From the NCBI GenBank assembly GCA_021799405.1, contig JAJZAL010000003.1, forward strand, positions 1 to 64,000: a stretch of DNA of 64,000 bases, read 5' to 3'. Each line of letters starts with the position of its first letter. Position 1 is the first letter of the stretch. Positions 1 through 9,288 of this stretch are shown piece after piece. The DNA is from Acidobacteriota bacterium. GTDB lineage: Bacteria > Acidobacteriota > Terriglobia > Terriglobales > Acidobacteriaceae. The notes beneath the pieces are model-generated. The model saw only the letters and a list, made by a program, of their open reading frames with translations. It was not told the origin of the DNA and made no database searches. Made by a program: the position numbers and the translations under genes.

Positions 1-138
1 CTCCAACTACGCTTTGACAACGCAGTTATGCCATGAAATGACGGCCTTTCCAATCACTTTTCTTCATTCCACCCGCCGCTCTCGACAACTTGCCTGTGAG
101 AAATGAGGGTTAGAGGAAGAGTAAATGCAAGGAAATCA

Positions 139-172
139 ATGCCAAGTCCCGCGCGGGGGCGGGACTTGGCAT
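139..172 (-). terminator. Hairpin terminator downstream of clpX
   Basis: A perfect 14-bp inverted repeat (ATGCCAAGTCCCGC and its complement) with a 6-base loop lies 34 bp past the clpX stop. On the minus strand the stem is followed by only a short, weak T-rich stretch, so this is a strong hairpin but not a textbook U-tract terminator. It probably ends the tig-clpP-clpX transcript. Nothing else was recognised in bases 1-205. Confidence 0.65.
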
Positions 173-205
173 GACGGAGACGACGATCTGGGAGTTGGCG
201 GGAGA

Positions 206-1486
206 TCAGCCGGCTTTGTCTAGGAGGCTGAGGGAGAGGTCGCGTCGCTTGACCATTTCCGCCGAAATGACAAGCTCACTGACACGCTTATTGCTGGGCA
301 GGTGGTACATGAGGTCGAGCATGAGCTCTTCGAGGATCATGCGGAGGCCGCGTGCGCCGACTTTGCGGTCGAGAGCCTCGAGGGCGATGGCGTGGGCGGC
401 TTCATCGGAGAAGACGAGGCTGACGCCTTCGAACTCGAAGAGCTTTTGATACTGCTTGAGGATGGCGTTGCGGGGCTTGGTGAGGATTTCGACCAGTGCC
501 GCTTCGTCCAGCTCATCGAGGATTCCGATGACGGGCAGGCGCCCGACGAATTCGGGAATGAGGCCGTAGCGGATGAGATCCTGCGGTTCGGCGAGGCGGA
601 GGAGTTCAGCATCGCGCTGTGGCCGGACGGGCTGGCCGTCTTCCCGCTGCTCGTTTTCCGCAATGGCCTTGAAGCCGAGGGCTTTTTTGCCGACGCGGCG
701 GCCGACAACGCGCTCGAGGCCGACGAAGGCGCCACCACAGATAAAGAGGATATTGGTGGTGTCGACGGCGGTGAATTCCTGATGGGGATGCTTGCGGCCA
801 CCCTGCGGGGGGACGTTGGCGACGGTGCCTTCTAGAATCTTGAGCAGGGCCTGCTGAACACCCTCGCCGGAGACATCGCGGGTAATGGAGGGGTTTTCGT
901 CCTTGCGGCCGATTTTGTCGATTTCGTCGATGTAGATGATGCCGGTCTGGGCACGGGCGACGTCGCCGTCGGCTGCCTGAAGGAGCTTGAGAATGATGTT
1001 TTCAACGTCTTCGCCGACGTAGCCGGCCTCGGTGAGGGTGGTGGCGTCGACGATGGCGAAGGGGACATCGAGCATCTTGGCGAGGGTGTGAGCCAGCAGG
1101 GTCTTGCCGCTGCCGGTGGGTCCGACGAGCAGAATGTTGGACTTAGCGAGTTCGACATCGTTGCCGCGCATGCGGTTCATCTGGATGCGCTTGTAGTGGT
1201 TGTAGACGGCGACGGCGAGCTTCTTCTTGGTCTGGTCCTGTCCGATGACGTATTCGTCGAGAAAAGCCTTGACCTCGAGCGGTTTGGGGAGCTGGGTGGG
1301 TGGTGCACCCGCGGGGGTCTCGACGCGGTCATCCTCAAGGATGGAGTTGCAGACGGCTACGCACTCGTCGCAGATATATGCGCGTGGGTAGTCGCTGGGC
1401 GAGGAGATGAGCTTGGCCACGGCATCCTGGGATTTGTGGCAAAAAGAACAGCGGAGGGTGTCGTCCGAGCCGGTGCGCGTCTTCAT
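206..1486 (-). CDS. clpX: ATP-dependent Clp protease ATP-binding subunit ClpX
   Basis: AAA+ unfoldase that recognises substrates and threads them into the ClpP chamber. The 426-aa product has the usual ClpX length. The N-terminal C4 zinc finger is visible (CSFC, then CDECVAVC about 22 residues later), followed by Walker A GPTGSGKT, Walker B IIYIDEID and a C-terminal D2 small domain. It is the last gene of the tig-clpP-clpX cluster, 54 bp after clpP on the same strand, and a strong hairpin follows the stop. The order tig-clpP-clpX is the common bacterial one; lon, which often comes next, is not in the window. Identification is secure. Confidence 0.97.
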   Translation of the reverse strand: MKTRTGSDDTLRCSFCHKSQDAVAKLISSPSDYPRAYICDECVAVCNSILEDDRVETPAGAPPTQLPKPLEVKAFLDEYVIGQDQTKKKLAVAVYNHYKRIQMNRMRGNDVELAKSNILLVGPTGSGKTLLAHTLAKMLDVPFAIVDATTLTEAGYVGEDVENIILKLLQAADGDVARAQTGIIYIDEIDKIGRKDENPSITRDVSGEGVQQALLKILEGTVANVPPQGGRKHPHQEFTAVDTTNILFICGGAFVGLERVVGRRVGKKALGFKAIAENEQREDGQPVRPQRDAELLRLAEPQDLIRYGLIPEFVGRLPVIGILDELDEAALVEILTKPRNAILKQYQKLFEFEGVSLVFSDEAAHAIALEALDRKVGARGLRMILEELMLDLMYHLPSNKRVSELVISAEMVKRRDLSLSLLDKAG

Positions 1487-1540
1487 TTTCCTGATGCTCC
1501 TTGGAAATCGACCAAAGCCTGAGGAACGGTGGGGGGAACC

Positions 1541-2131
1541 CTAGACGCGCGGCCGGTCGATAATGTCGTCAATGATGCCATATTCCTTGGCCTGGGGCGC
1601 ATTCATAATAAAGTCGCGCTCCACGTCGCGCTCGATGCGCTCAAGGGTCTGCCCGGTGTGCTTAGACATAAGCTTATTCGTAATCTCACGAATGCGCAAA
1701 ATCTCCCGGGCATGAATATCGATGTCGGTAGCCTGACCAGATAACCCCCCCATAGAGGGCTGATGAATGAGGATTCGGGAATTGGGCAGGGCAAAACGCT
1801 TTCCGGCAGTGCCGGACATGAGGAGAAATGCGCCCATGCTGGCGGCCTGGCCTATGCAGTAGGTGACGACATCGTTCTTGATGAACTGCATGGTGTCGTA
1901 AATGGCGAGACCGGCGGTGATGGAGCCGCCGGGCGAGTTGATGTAGAGCTGGATATCCTTATCGGGGTCTTCTGCGGACAGGAAAAGCAACTGGGCGATG
2001 ATCAGATTGGCGATCTGGTCGTCGATGGGAGTACCGAGGAAGATGATGTTATCGCGCAGCAGACGGGAGTAGATATCGTAGGCGCGCTCGCCGCGATTCG
2101 TCTGCTCGATGACCATAGGTACAAGTGCCAT
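1541..2131 (-). CDS. clpP: ATP-dependent Clp protease proteolytic subunit ClpP
   Basis: Serine protease subunit that forms the double-heptamer degradation chamber used with ClpX. The 196-aa protein carries the catalytic Ser in GQAASMGAF, the catalytic His in RILIHQP and the expected Asp further on. The N-terminal [19 protein letters not shown] is typical of ClpP, including the short propeptide. The start ATG has a GAGGAA about 14 bases upstream, which is rather far; a second in-frame ATG five codons in is an alternative. It lies between tig and clpX on the same strand, matching co-expression of the ribosome-associated chaperone and the protease. Confidence 0.97.
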   Translation of the reverse strand: MALVPMVIEQTNRGERAYDIYSRLLRDNIIFLGTPIDDQIANLIIAQLLFLSAEDPDKDIQLYINSPGGSITAGLAIYDTMQFIKNDVVTYCIGQAASMGAFLLMSGTAGKRFALPNSRILIHQPSMGGLSGQATDIDIHAREILRIREITNKLMSKHTGQTLERIERDVERDFIMNAPQAKEYGIIDDIIDRPRV

Positions 2132-2191
2132 GGATTTCTGTCCGTTCCTCGAAGCCAGAAAGCTTCGGTGCTGGTAAAGAGTTGATGGCCG

Positions 2192-2211
2192 GCGCGACGA
2201 AAAGGTCGCGC
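2192..2211. other. Short hairpin between tig and clpP
   Basis: GCGCGAC and GTCGCGC form a perfect 7-bp stem around a 6-base loop, with flanking GGCC/GGCC that could extend it imperfectly. It sits in the 98-bp gap between the tig stop and the clpP start. No T-tract follows on the minus strand, so an attenuator or RNA-processing hairpin is as likely as a terminator. Confidence 0.3.
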
Positions 2212-2229
2212 ACGGCCGAGATTTCCTAC

Positions 2230-3636
2230 TTAACTTAGTCTGTCAACCAGCAACTTTCCGGCCTTTTCGCGCCGGATTTGTTCCCGGATTCTAACGAGGT
2301 TGCCCTCGCTGGTCAAACGATGGCGAAGGGCATCGACGGGTTCCTGAGTCTGCATGGAGAGCAGGAAAAGCTGTTCGTTGAGCTCATCCTCAGAGACCTC
2401 GATTTTTTCTTCGTCGGCGATGCGATCGAGAATGAGCATTCCCTTGACTTCAGCGACGGCGGAGTCGCGCTGAGCGGCGCGGAGCCGGGTGAAGTCGAGC
2501 TTGCGCATATCTTCGGTGCGCATGCCCTGTGCGGCGAGCGCTCGCAGGCCGCGGTCGAGGCGGGCGTCGACCTGATTCTGGACCATCGATTCGGGGACTT
2601 GAACTTCGTAGCGAGCGGAGAGCGCTTCGACGAGCTTGTCGCGGGTTTCGGCCTCGACACGGCGGGCTTTTTCCGACGCCATGTGCTCGCGGAGTTTTTG
2701 CTTGAATTCGTCGAAGGACTGGTAGTCGCCGAGTTCCTTGGCGAATTCGTCATTGAGTTCGGGCTGGACGCGCTTTTTGATGCCATTGACGGTGACATCA
2801 TAGGCTACGGTCTTACCGGCGAGGCGCCTTTCGCCAAAGTCCTCGGGGTAGTCGACCTCGAACTTGAGCTCCTGGCCGGGTTTTGCGCCGCGCAGGCTTT
2901 CATTGAAGGCAGGCAGAGTATTGGAGCCACCGACTTCGACGAGGACGTCCTGACCTTCGATGGGCTGGGCCGGGGATTCGGATTCAGTTTCGGGTTCGGG
3001 GGAGTGGAGTTCGCCCTTGAAGGTGATCTGGGCGAAGTCGCCGTCGGCGAGGGTGCGGTCTTCAGTGACGGGCTCCATGGTGGAGCGGGAATCGATGATG
3101 CGCTTCAGTTCTTGGTCGAATTCAGCGTCAGTCAGCGCGGTGTCGGGCTTTTCGACTTTGACATCCTGGTACCCCTCCACGGAGAAGGACGGCAGTACTT
3201 CAAAAACAGCCTTGAAGCGAAGGGGTTCGCCGTCGTGCAGATGAAGGTCAGTGACCTGAGGCTGGGAGACGGGCTGAAGATTTTGCTGCTCAATGGCGGT
3301 GCGGAAGTGGGTGGGGATGATGGTCTCGACAACATCCTGCTGGATGCTATCGTGGAAGCGCCCGCGAATGAGGGACTCGGGCACTTTGCCGACGCGGAAG
3401 CCGGGGATGCGGGCCTGTTTCTGGTATCGCTTGACGACGGCACGGAAGGCCTTGCCGACTTCGTCAGCGGGAATTTCGATTTCGACTTCGCGGGTGCAGG
3501 CCGGATTCAGGGTAGGGCCGTGCGGATGGTCGTGTTCGTGGTCATGATCGTGGCCGTCATGTTCGTGATGCTGCTCGGCAGCGATGGATTCTTCCTGAGG
3601 ACTCTGGTGATTGTCGATGGTATCTGTCGCAGTCAA
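2230..3636 (-). CDS. tig: Trigger factor with a His/Asp-rich N-terminal extension
   Basis: Ribosome-associated chaperone and peptidyl-prolyl isomerase acting on nascent chains. The 468-aa product contains the ribosome-binding signature GFRVGKVP near residue 80, an FKBP-like domain around residues 190-290 and the long alpha-helical C-terminal chaperone domain. The start is taken as TTG because GGAAGG lies six bases upstream. This start adds about 42 residues before the canonical domain, including a His/Asp/Glu-only run at residues 23-39 that resembles metal-binding tails. The N-terminal extension is seen in the sequence; metal binding is inference. It heads the tig-clpP-clpX cluster. Confidence 0.95.
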   Translation of the reverse strand: MTATDTIDNHQSPQEESIAAEQHHEHDGHDHDHEHDHPHGPTLNPACTREVEIEIPADEVGKAFRAVVKRYQKQARIPGFRVGKVPESLIRGRFHDSIQQDVVETIIPTHFRTAIEQQNLQPVSQPQVTDLHLHDGEPLRFKAVFEVLPSFSVEGYQDVKVEKPDTALTDAEFDQELKRIIDSRSTMEPVTEDRTLADGDFAQITFKGELHSPEPETESESPAQPIEGQDVLVEVGGSNTLPAFNESLRGAKPGQELKFEVDYPEDFGERRLAGKTVAYDVTVNGIKKRVQPELNDEFAKELGDYQSFDEFKQKLREHMASEKARRVEAETRDKLVEALSARYEVQVPESMVQNQVDARLDRGLRALAAQGMRTEDMRKLDFTRLRAAQRDSAVAEVKGMLILDRIADEEKIEVSEDELNEQLFLLSMQTQEPVDALRHRLTSEGNLVRIREQIRREKAGKLLVDRLS

Positions 3637-3938
3637 CGTGTGCCTTCCAAGTGATTGTCGCCGATAAGGAGTTGGTCACTCGACGCCGCGAGGAAACAGG
3701 GCGGGCGAGAACAGAAATGGCGACCTGCTTTATGGTACGGAGGCAACGTGGCAAGGGTCAAACGCGGTGGAGGGAAAGGGAGGAACAGGAGTGCGTCCGG
3801 GAAGGACCGCGGTGCAGGTTCCGGCCATCTGAAGGAGAATAAAAGCTCTGCCGATGAGGCCCGGGAGGCAGATCAGTGTTCGATGAATGATTTCGCGAAC
3901 GTATAAGTTGGAATTATCCGGCGGGAATAGGAGCCATC
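3637..3938. other. Divergent intergenic region tig / antiporter
   Basis: About 300 bp separating two divergent genes. It must hold both promoters, but no convincing -35/-10 pair, operator or hairpin was recognised. The plausible functional pieces are the GGAAGG before the tig TTG and the AGGAG before the antiporter TTG. Open frames crossing the gap show no recognisable protein. Confidence 0.4.
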
Positions 3939-5198
3939 TTGAATCTGACGCTTTTCTTCGGGCTGCTGGGAGGGTTGCTGGTGCTGGCCTTTCTTGCGAA
4001 CCTGCTGGCGCGCAAGACAGGGATTCCTGACGTACTGGTGCTGATGGGAACCGGTGTACTGCTGGGACCGGGCCTGCACCTGATGAACCTGACAAAGTAT
4101 CAAGGGCTGAGGGAGGGTTTCGGAACCCTGGCGCTGATCCTGATTCTGCTGGAAGCCGGGCTGGATCTGGATCTGCGGCAGATGCTGCGGTTTTTCCCTG
4201 CGGGGATTGTGCTGGCGGTGATGAGCTACCTGCTTTGCCTGGTGCTGGTTGGCGTGGCGGTGCACGAGTTGATGGGGCTTCCGTGGAAGGCATCGCTGAT
4301 CGTGGCGGCGGTGCTGGGGGGTGTGAGCGCATCGGTGTCACTGCCGGTGATGCAGACGATGCGGCTGCGGCCGGGTCTGAAGATGATTCTGACGGTCGAG
4401 GGGGCGATGGCCGATATTCTTTCGGTTCTGACCGTGACCGGTTTATTGAATGCACCGGCCGGGACGGTGCCCGTGGCGATGCTGATACGAGGCTTTGCGG
4501 TGAAGCTTTCGATCAGCCTGGCGCTGGGAGTTGTGGCCGGAGTGGGTTGGGCATTTCTGCTGCCGCGTCTCTCTGACCGACGCTTCTGGCAGGTGCTGAC
4601 CTTTGGCGCGGTGCTGGTGCTGTTTGCCGTGACGGACGCGGCCGGCGGCGGGGATTTGCTGGCGGTGCTGATTTTCGGCCTGGCGCTTTCCAATTTGCCG
4701 CTGGCTCGGCATTACCTCAGCGCCGGGTTGGGAATGCAGGCAGGCGCGGAGCAAGCCGGCGCCGAGCAGGCCGGCCTGCTGGCGTTTCACGCGGAGCTGA
4801 GCTTCCTAGTACGGACGTTTTTCTTTGTGCTGGTGGGAATGGACATCCGGTTCGAGGGATTTGTGAGCGAATGGCTTCCGATTCTGGTGATCTTCGCGGC
4901 GATCCTGGTGGCGCGGTTGCTGTCCATCGTGATGAGCGGTCTGCTGTGGCCAGATGCGCACCGATTGGAGCGGGAGCTTGCCTTCTGGATGCATCCGCGA
5001 GGACTGATTACGGTGGTGCTGGCGCTGCGGGTGGTGCATGTTCGGGGACCGTCGTGGAATTTTCTGGTGGATCTTGCGTTTGCCATGCTGCTGTTGAGCG
5101 GGGCGGGCATGACGATCGGGGCGATTCGGGGCAAACGGATGCGCGAACTCAAAGAGCTGAAGGACGGCACTGCCGAGGTTTCGACGGGCGGGAGTTGA
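3939..5198 (+). CDS. Cation:proton antiporter (CPA family, NhaP-like)
   Basis: Polytopic inner-membrane protein of 419 aa with about 12 hydrophobic helices, resembling the sodium/proton exchanger family of monovalent cation:proton antiporters. Typical features are the opening hydrophobic helix followed by ARKTGIPDVLVLMGTGVLLGP, the acidic LEAGLDLDL segment of the ion path, and an amphipathic arginine-rich cytoplasmic end. There is no RCK/TrkA-N regulatory domain. The start is a TTG with AGGAG five bases upstream. It is monocistronic, and the ion selectivity cannot be read from sequence. Confidence 0.85.
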   Translation: MNLTLFFGLLGGLLVLAFLANLLARKTGIPDVLVLMGTGVLLGPGLHLMNLTKYQGLREGFGTLALILILLEAGLDLDLRQMLRFFPAGIVLAVMSYLLCLVLVGVAVHELMGLPWKASLIVAAVLGGVSASVSLPVMQTMRLRPGLKMILTVEGAMADILSVLTVTGLLNAPAGTVPVAMLIRGFAVKLSISLALGVVAGVGWAFLLPRLSDRRFWQVLTFGAVLVLFAVTDAAGGGDLLAVLIFGLALSNLPLARHYLSAGLGMQAGAEQAGAEQAGLLAFHAELSFLVRTFFFVLVGMDIRFEGFVSEWLPILVIFAAILVARLLSIVMSGLLWPDAHRLERELAFWMHPRGLITVVLALRVVHVRGPSWNFLVDLAFAMLLLSGAGMTIGAIRGKRMRELKELKDGTAEVSTGGS

Positions 5199-5203
5199 GA
5201 GGT

Positions 5204-5455
5204 TCATTCGAGGGCAGGCAAGGCAACCTCCAGAGTGCGCAGGCGGGAAGGGTCGGCGATGACGTCGATTTCCGCGATTTTGCCGTTGAGAAGCGTGAAG
5301 CGCAGGGCGCGGAAGAGACGTCCGCGCGGCGCAATGACGACGCCGGCCGCACCGTCGATGAGAGCAGGGCGAGCGAAGACCGCGTCGCGGGCGAAGGTGA
5401 TGGCCTGCCTGGCCCAGTGTTCGGCTCCGCGAAGTTCGGTTGCCGCAGGGGGAAG
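5204..5455 (-). pseudogene. C-terminal remnant of a SigJ/ECF41-type sigma factor
   Basis: The last ~77 codons of a 172-codon minus-strand frame read like the C-terminal SnoaL-like domain of SigJ/ECF41 sigma factors: ELRGAEHWARQAITFAR, then RPALIDGAAGVVIAPRGRLF and GKIAEIDVIADPSRLR. The sigma-2 and sigma-4 regions that should precede it are missing. The upstream half of the frame is antisense to a carboxymuconolactone-decarboxylase remnant and has no sigma-like features. I read it as a gene that lost its 5' part. A small stand-alone protein is possible, but no ribosome binding site supports one. Confidence 0.72.
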
Positions 5456-5470
5456 GCCGGCTGCGAGATC

Positions 5471-5665
5471 GGCGTGCCCGACGATGTGTGGGATGAGGCT
5501 GCGCGGCACTATGACGAACAGGCGCTGGCGATACTGGTGTTTTCCATTGCCATGATCAATTTCTTCAATCGCGTGAACATTGCGACGCGGCAGGTAGCGG
5601 GCGAGTGGGTGAACTCCGCGGAGGCGAAGGCGTGGCGCAAGCAGCAGGAGGCAGTGGCGAGCTGA
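5471..5665 (+). pseudogene. C-terminal remnant of a carboxymuconolactone decarboxylase/AhpD-like protein
   Basis: The final ~64 codons of a plus-strand frame match the C-terminus of CMD-family proteins: VPDDVWDEAARHYDEQ, then AMINFFNRVNIATRQVAGEW. The N-terminal part with the family's catalytic CxxC is absent; the frame to the left runs antisense through the sigma remnant and the end of the antiporter gene. CMD proteins are the usual genomic partners of ECF41 sigma factors, so the two neighbouring fragments are probably two ends of one locus whose middle was deleted near 5440-5475. Confidence 0.75.
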
Positions 5666-5721
5666 AGGAGGGGATAGACGATGCAGACGGTGCGGGGCAC
5701 CGTCTGCGTGCTGCCCGCGCA

Positions 5722-6273
5722 TCAGGCGGGTTGCAGAAGGATGGCGGCGCGCTGCCGGAGATTTTCCCGGATGGAGGTGAGGCCGTTCTCGATAGAGGAC
5801 ATTCTTTCGAGGATGACGGAGGCGGACTGGCCCTCCAGAATGGAGCGCAGCATTTCGCAGCGGCCGACGAGAAGTTCGTCCTGGGAGATGAGGGCCTGGA
5901 GGGTGGGAGCTTCTTTGCGATAGCGCTGGGTCATGCGGTCGTTCTCGGGGACGGGCTGCTCCTGCATGGCGGCTTCGAGGGCTCGGATGGAGGCGGCGAG
6001 GCGCTCGATCTTCTGGGCCGAGGCGACCGCGGAGGCGTCAGGAAACGGATGCTGACGGCTGGGCGGCGGGAGGAATTCGCGACGGTAGTCGGATTCGGCG
6101 GTTTCGACCGAGGAGAGAGCCCGGCCGAGAAGCCAGGCCGCCTTGGCGCGGACGAGCTGGTCGTCCGCGCGTAGCTGATTTTCGAGGCGGTAGAAGTTGT
6201 AGCCCCATCCGTAGAAGAGGTTGGTCGCGATCTGACGGATGGGACCCGCGTCATAGAAGTCAAAGAGGGCCAT
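5722..6273 (-). CDS. Hypothetical coiled-coil protein coupled to the SPFH gene
   Basis: A 183-aa soluble protein that I do not recognise. It starts MALFDFYDAGPIRQIATN, contains a Gly/Tyr-aromatic patch (YGWGYNFYRLENQL), and its second half is charged helix with heptad-like spacing that suggests coiled coil. No signal peptide or membrane segment is visible. Its ATG overlaps the stop of the upstream SPFH gene by one base (TAATG), so the two are probably translationally coupled and may act together. Its stop lies inside the decayed sigma/CMD region. Function unknown. Confidence 0.7.
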   Translation of the reverse strand: MALFDFYDAGPIRQIATNLFYGWGYNFYRLENQLRADDQLVRAKAAWLLGRALSSVETAESDYRREFLPPPSRQHPFPDASAVASAQKIERLAASIRALEAAMQEQPVPENDRMTQRYRKEAPTLQALISQDELLVGRCEMLRSILEGQSASVILERMSSIENGLTSIRENLRQRAAILLQPA

Positions 6274-7136
6274 TACTTGACCTCGGGCAGGGGTGGTATA
6301 CGGTTGGCGGTGGTGCCGGTGTCCTTGCTGATGTCGTAGAAGCCGGTCGGTTGGCCGCCGATGGAGAAAGGGACTCCGGCGGCGGCGTTGGGCGCGGAGA
6401 TGAGGCCGCGGTCGGCCATGCGGAGCGCAAGGTAGTAGCGAACGGCCTCAATGGGCGAAAGGCCCATGGCCTGCAGCGAGATGAGCTCACGCATGCGCTC
6501 GTCCTTGGGCATGATGAGGATTTTGAGATCGTTGAGGGTGATGCCGTAGATGCGGAGGAATTCGGTGAGGTGGTTTTTGACGAGTTCGCGGACTTCGCCG
6601 ATGTGCTCGTTGATGTCCTCCATTTTGGTGACCTGGACGATCTGGTTGATGGACTGCTCGATGGCGGGGCCGGCGTAGTCGGCGACTTCCTTTGTGTCAA
6701 TGAAGTGGCCATTGAAGGGGAGGTGGGTAATGAGGTCGAGTGCGGCTTCCTTGCTGTCGACGTGGATGTAGTAGTCGACCTGGTAGGCCATTTCTGCCAT
6801 TTCTTCGCTGGTGGCGATACCCTCACTGCGGAGCAGGAGCTTGGAGCGGTTGACGTAGATGACCTCATAAACCCATGGAGAATTGCCGCCGAAGAAGCCC
6901 TGGGCTATGGAACCGAGGAGAGGCTTGTCCGGAGTGGTGATGGCATACTGGCCGGTCTCGTAGACCTGGAGGACAGCGCCGCGGGACTTGAGTACGCAGA
7001 AATGGTTGCTTTCAACGGTGAGCAGGGAGCCGGAGACGATGCTTTCGTCTGCAATTTTGACAGCGATATGCTTGGTACCAAGCATGTCAGTGCCGTCTGG
7101 TAGAAGCGAAGTGATGACCTGCCGTGCGATCGCCAT
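6273..7136 (-). CDS. SPFH-domain protein (YdjI/virion-core-like)
   Basis: A 287-aa protein of the SPFH (stomatin/prohibitin/flotillin/HflK-C) group. It begins MAIARQVITSLLPDGTDMLG with no transmembrane N-terminus. A beta-rich SPFH body follows (TVESNHFCVLKSRGAVLQVYE), then a helical stretch around residues 160-230 and a short Pro/Gly-rich tail. The frame stays open far upstream to 8285, but that part is antisense to the MFS gene. ATG 7136 is chosen because GAGGA lies about eight bases before it. The C-terminal zinc ribbon of some relatives is absent. It is translationally coupled to the coiled-coil gene at 5722-6273. Confidence 0.8.
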   Translation of the reverse strand: MAIARQVITSLLPDGTDMLGTKHIAVKIADESIVSGSLLTVESNHFCVLKSRGAVLQVYETGQYAITTPDKPLLGSIAQGFFGGNSPWVYEVIYVNRSKLLLRSEGIATSEEMAEMAYQVDYYIHVDSKEAALDLITHLPFNGHFIDTKEVADYAGPAIEQSINQIVQVTKMEDINEHIGEVRELVKNHLTEFLRIYGITLNDLKILIMPKDERMRELISLQAMGLSPIEAVRYYLALRMADRGLISAPNAAAGVPFSIGGQPTGFYDISKDTGTTANRIPPLPEVK

Positions 7137-7514
7137 AAGATGAATGTCCTCTTCTGCGTTTGGAGTGAATATGGGGGACTTCTGGACTTCGCGCAACAGG
7201 ATACCTGACCCGCCGCCTTGCGGCCACCAGTGTGGAGATGAAAAACAGGCAAAATAAATGAAGGAGTGGCGTGAGGGGCCGACGCGGGAGCGAATTCGAG
7301 GCAAAGGCTGCATCCGAACCGAGTGGAACAGTATCCAATGGAAGTGTTTCGCTGAGAGTTTTCCGCCGAAACTATTTTCTATGGCGCGCATAGCCGCTGA
7401 AGGGTACGGATGTGCGCAGATTTTCCTAACGTAAACGCCGGACTGAGCACGGAACCGGGAATGCAAACCGGCGCAAACGCCTGACGAACGACCGAACGAA
7501 AAGATAAGAACTGA
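7137..7514. other. Divergent intergenic region SPFH / MFS exporter
   Basis: About 380 bp between two divergent genes. It must contain both promoters, but no clear promoter pair, hairpin or repeat was recognised. Frames across it have no protein-like features. Confidence 0.4.
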
Positions 7515-9086
7515 ATGGCTGAGATTGAGTCGCAGACACCAGATACAGGAGGGGTGAATCCATGGCTGATTGCCGCTTCTGTGATGCTGGCGACATTCAT
7601 GGAGGTGTTGGATACATCGATTGCGTCGGTGGCGCTGCCGTATATTGCGGGATCGCTTTCGGCGACGACCGATGAAGCCACCTGGGTGCTGACGAGCTAC
7701 CTGGTGTCCAACGCCGTGATTCTGCCGGCGAGTAACTGGTTTGCGCTGCGGTTTGGGCGGAAGCGGTTTTTGATCACGTGCGTGATCATTTTTACGATTT
7801 CGTCGTTTTTCTGCGGGATGGCGCCGACGCTTGGATTCATATTGATTGCGCGCGTGATTCAGGGCGCGGGCGGTGGGGCGCTGCAGCCGTTGTCGCAGTC
7901 GATTCTGATGGAGAGTTTTCCGCCCGCCAAGCGCGCGGCGGCCATGGCGGTGTTTGCCTTTGGCGTGGTGGTGGCGCCGGTGATTGGTCCGACGCTGGGC
8001 GGCTGGCTGACAGATACCTACAGCTGGCGGTATGCGTTCTACATCAACATTCCCGTGGGCATCCTGGCGGTGATCATGATCAGCCGCTTCGTACACGATC
8101 CGCATTATGTGCGGAAGGCGAATCCGGGCAAGTTCGACGGGATTGGTTTTGGCCTGCTGGCACTGTGGACCGGCACGCTGCAGATCATGCTTGATAAGGG
8201 ACAAGAGGCGGACTGGTTTGGCGCGGACTGGGTTCGCTGGACCTTTGCGGTGTTCACGATTGCATTTATATGGTTCGTCGTTCACTCGTGGCGGAAGGAC
8301 AAGCCGCTGGTGAACCTGAAGACGTTCAAGGACTGGAATTTCGCGATTGGATGCACTCTGATTTTTGCGTTCGGCATCTGCATCTATTCGATGATCACGG
8401 TGCTGCCTCTGTACTTCCAGGAGTTGCTGGGGTATACGGCGTTTTCGGCGGGGCTGGTGGTGTTTCCCAGAGGCGTGGGGTCGATTCTGGGCATGCCTGT
8501 GATCGGGCTGATCGGCAACAAGATCGATGCGCGGATACTGCTGACGTTTGGTTTCCTGGTGTTTACGGTGACGTCGCTGATTTTCGGCAATTCGAACCTG
8601 GAGATTGGTCCGACGACGCTGTTGTGGCCGATCGTCATCACCGGCTTTGCGCTGAGCTTTGTGTTTGTGCCGATTGCAACGGAGACCTACGGAACGCTGC
8701 GCAACGAGCAGATGGGTAATGCGAGCGGCATCTTTAACCTGATGCGCAACGTGGGCGGATCGATTGGGATTTCACTGACGCAGACGGAACTGGTGCGGCG
8801 GAGCGACTTTCACCAGACGAACCTTACGAATTACCTGCCGATGGGGCAGACGTGGTTGCAGCAGAGACTGCATGCGTTGAACGGGTATCTGTCGCGACAG
8901 ACCAATCCCGCCGATGCGGCAGGGGCAGCGCAGGGGCAAATCTATGGGATGCTGCAGCAGCAATCGCTGCTGTGGGCGTTTATCGATGTGTTTCGATGGA
9001 CAGCGCTGTTGAGCGCCGCGTGCGTCATCCTGGTATGGTTCTTCAAGAAGGTGGCGCACGGGCGAGCGCCGGCGGGCGCGCATTGA
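7515..9086 (+). CDS. DHA2-family MFS multidrug exporter (EmrB/QacA-like)
   Basis: A 523-aa polytopic membrane protein with about 14 hydrophobic helices, the DHA2 (14-TM drug:H+ antiporter) layout. Visible motifs are the helix-1 region MEVLDTSIASVALPYIAGSL, motif A as FGRKRF after helix 2, and motif C as APVIGPTLGGWL followed by SWRYAFYINIPVG, which is highly typical of EmrB. It exports drugs or toxic metabolites by proton antiport. No EmrA-type adaptor or TetR/MarR regulator lies next to it, so the outer-membrane connection and inducer are unknown. Confidence 0.93.
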   Translation: MAEIESQTPDTGGVNPWLIAASVMLATFMEVLDTSIASVALPYIAGSLSATTDEATWVLTSYLVSNAVILPASNWFALRFGRKRFLITCVIIFTISSFFCGMAPTLGFILIARVIQGAGGGALQPLSQSILMESFPPAKRAAAMAVFAFGVVVAPVIGPTLGGWLTDTYSWRYAFYINIPVGILAVIMISRFVHDPHYVRKANPGKFDGIGFGLLALWTGTLQIMLDKGQEADWFGADWVRWTFAVFTIAFIWFVVHSWRKDKPLVNLKTFKDWNFAIGCTLIFAFGICIYSMITVLPLYFQELLGYTAFSAGLVVFPRGVGSILGMPVIGLIGNKIDARILLTFGFLVFTVTSLIFGNSNLEIGPTTLLWPIVITGFALSFVFVPIATETYGTLRNEQMGNASGIFNLMRNVGGSIGISLTQTELVRRSDFHQTNLTNYLPMGQTWLQQRLHALNGYLSRQTNPADAAGAAQGQIYGMLQQQSLLWAFIDVFRWTALLSAACVILVWFFKKVAHGRAPAGAH

Positions 9087-9119
9087 TGGTGCTGGCCGCG
9101 CGGGCACACGCACCTTGGG

Positions 9120-9249
9120 CGCAAAGGCAAATTCCACCGCCAAGACGCAAAGAAAAGCTGGAGTGGATAGGAGTTGTGGGGAAGCCTGAAGCGGTGTTCC
9201 CAGCCGGCGGTTCATCGGGATACTTCGGCTTCGCCTCAGAATGACTCCG
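9120..9249. repeat. Interspersed-repeat remnants downstream of the MFS gene
   Basis: The 200-bp convergent gap holds two CGCAAAG units (9120 and 9146) and, at 9211-9249, a CTTCGGCTTCGCCTCAGAAT segment followed by GAC. The latter resembles the CTCGCTTCGCTCAGGATGAC repeat at 18016-18049. Such short repeats, usually noticed through their CHPERSEGS translation, are scattered between genes in acidobacterial genomes. No hairpin terminator was found here. Confidence 0.4.
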
Positions 9250-9288
9250 TTGTGTTGGGTGGGGCCCCCATCCATTGCGGAAATTGCG

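Noticed and set aside
2278..3654. Plus-strand 458-aa frame opposite trigger factor
   Set aside because: Long antisense frame with low-complexity Gly/Phe/Asp content, caused by the GC-rich codon pattern of tig.
3730..4455. Minus-strand 241-aa frame over the antiporter start
   Set aside because: Pro/Ser/Ala-rich composition typical of antisense frames in GC-rich genes; the plus-strand antiporter is unmistakable.
7137..8285. Upstream extension of the SPFH reading frame
   Set aside because: It is antisense to the MFS exporter gene, is Arg/His-rich shadow sequence, and the internal ATG at 7136 has a good ribosome site.
9211..9249. Transcription terminator for the MFS gene
   Set aside because: The segment resembles an interspersed repeat and forms no stable stem followed by T residues.
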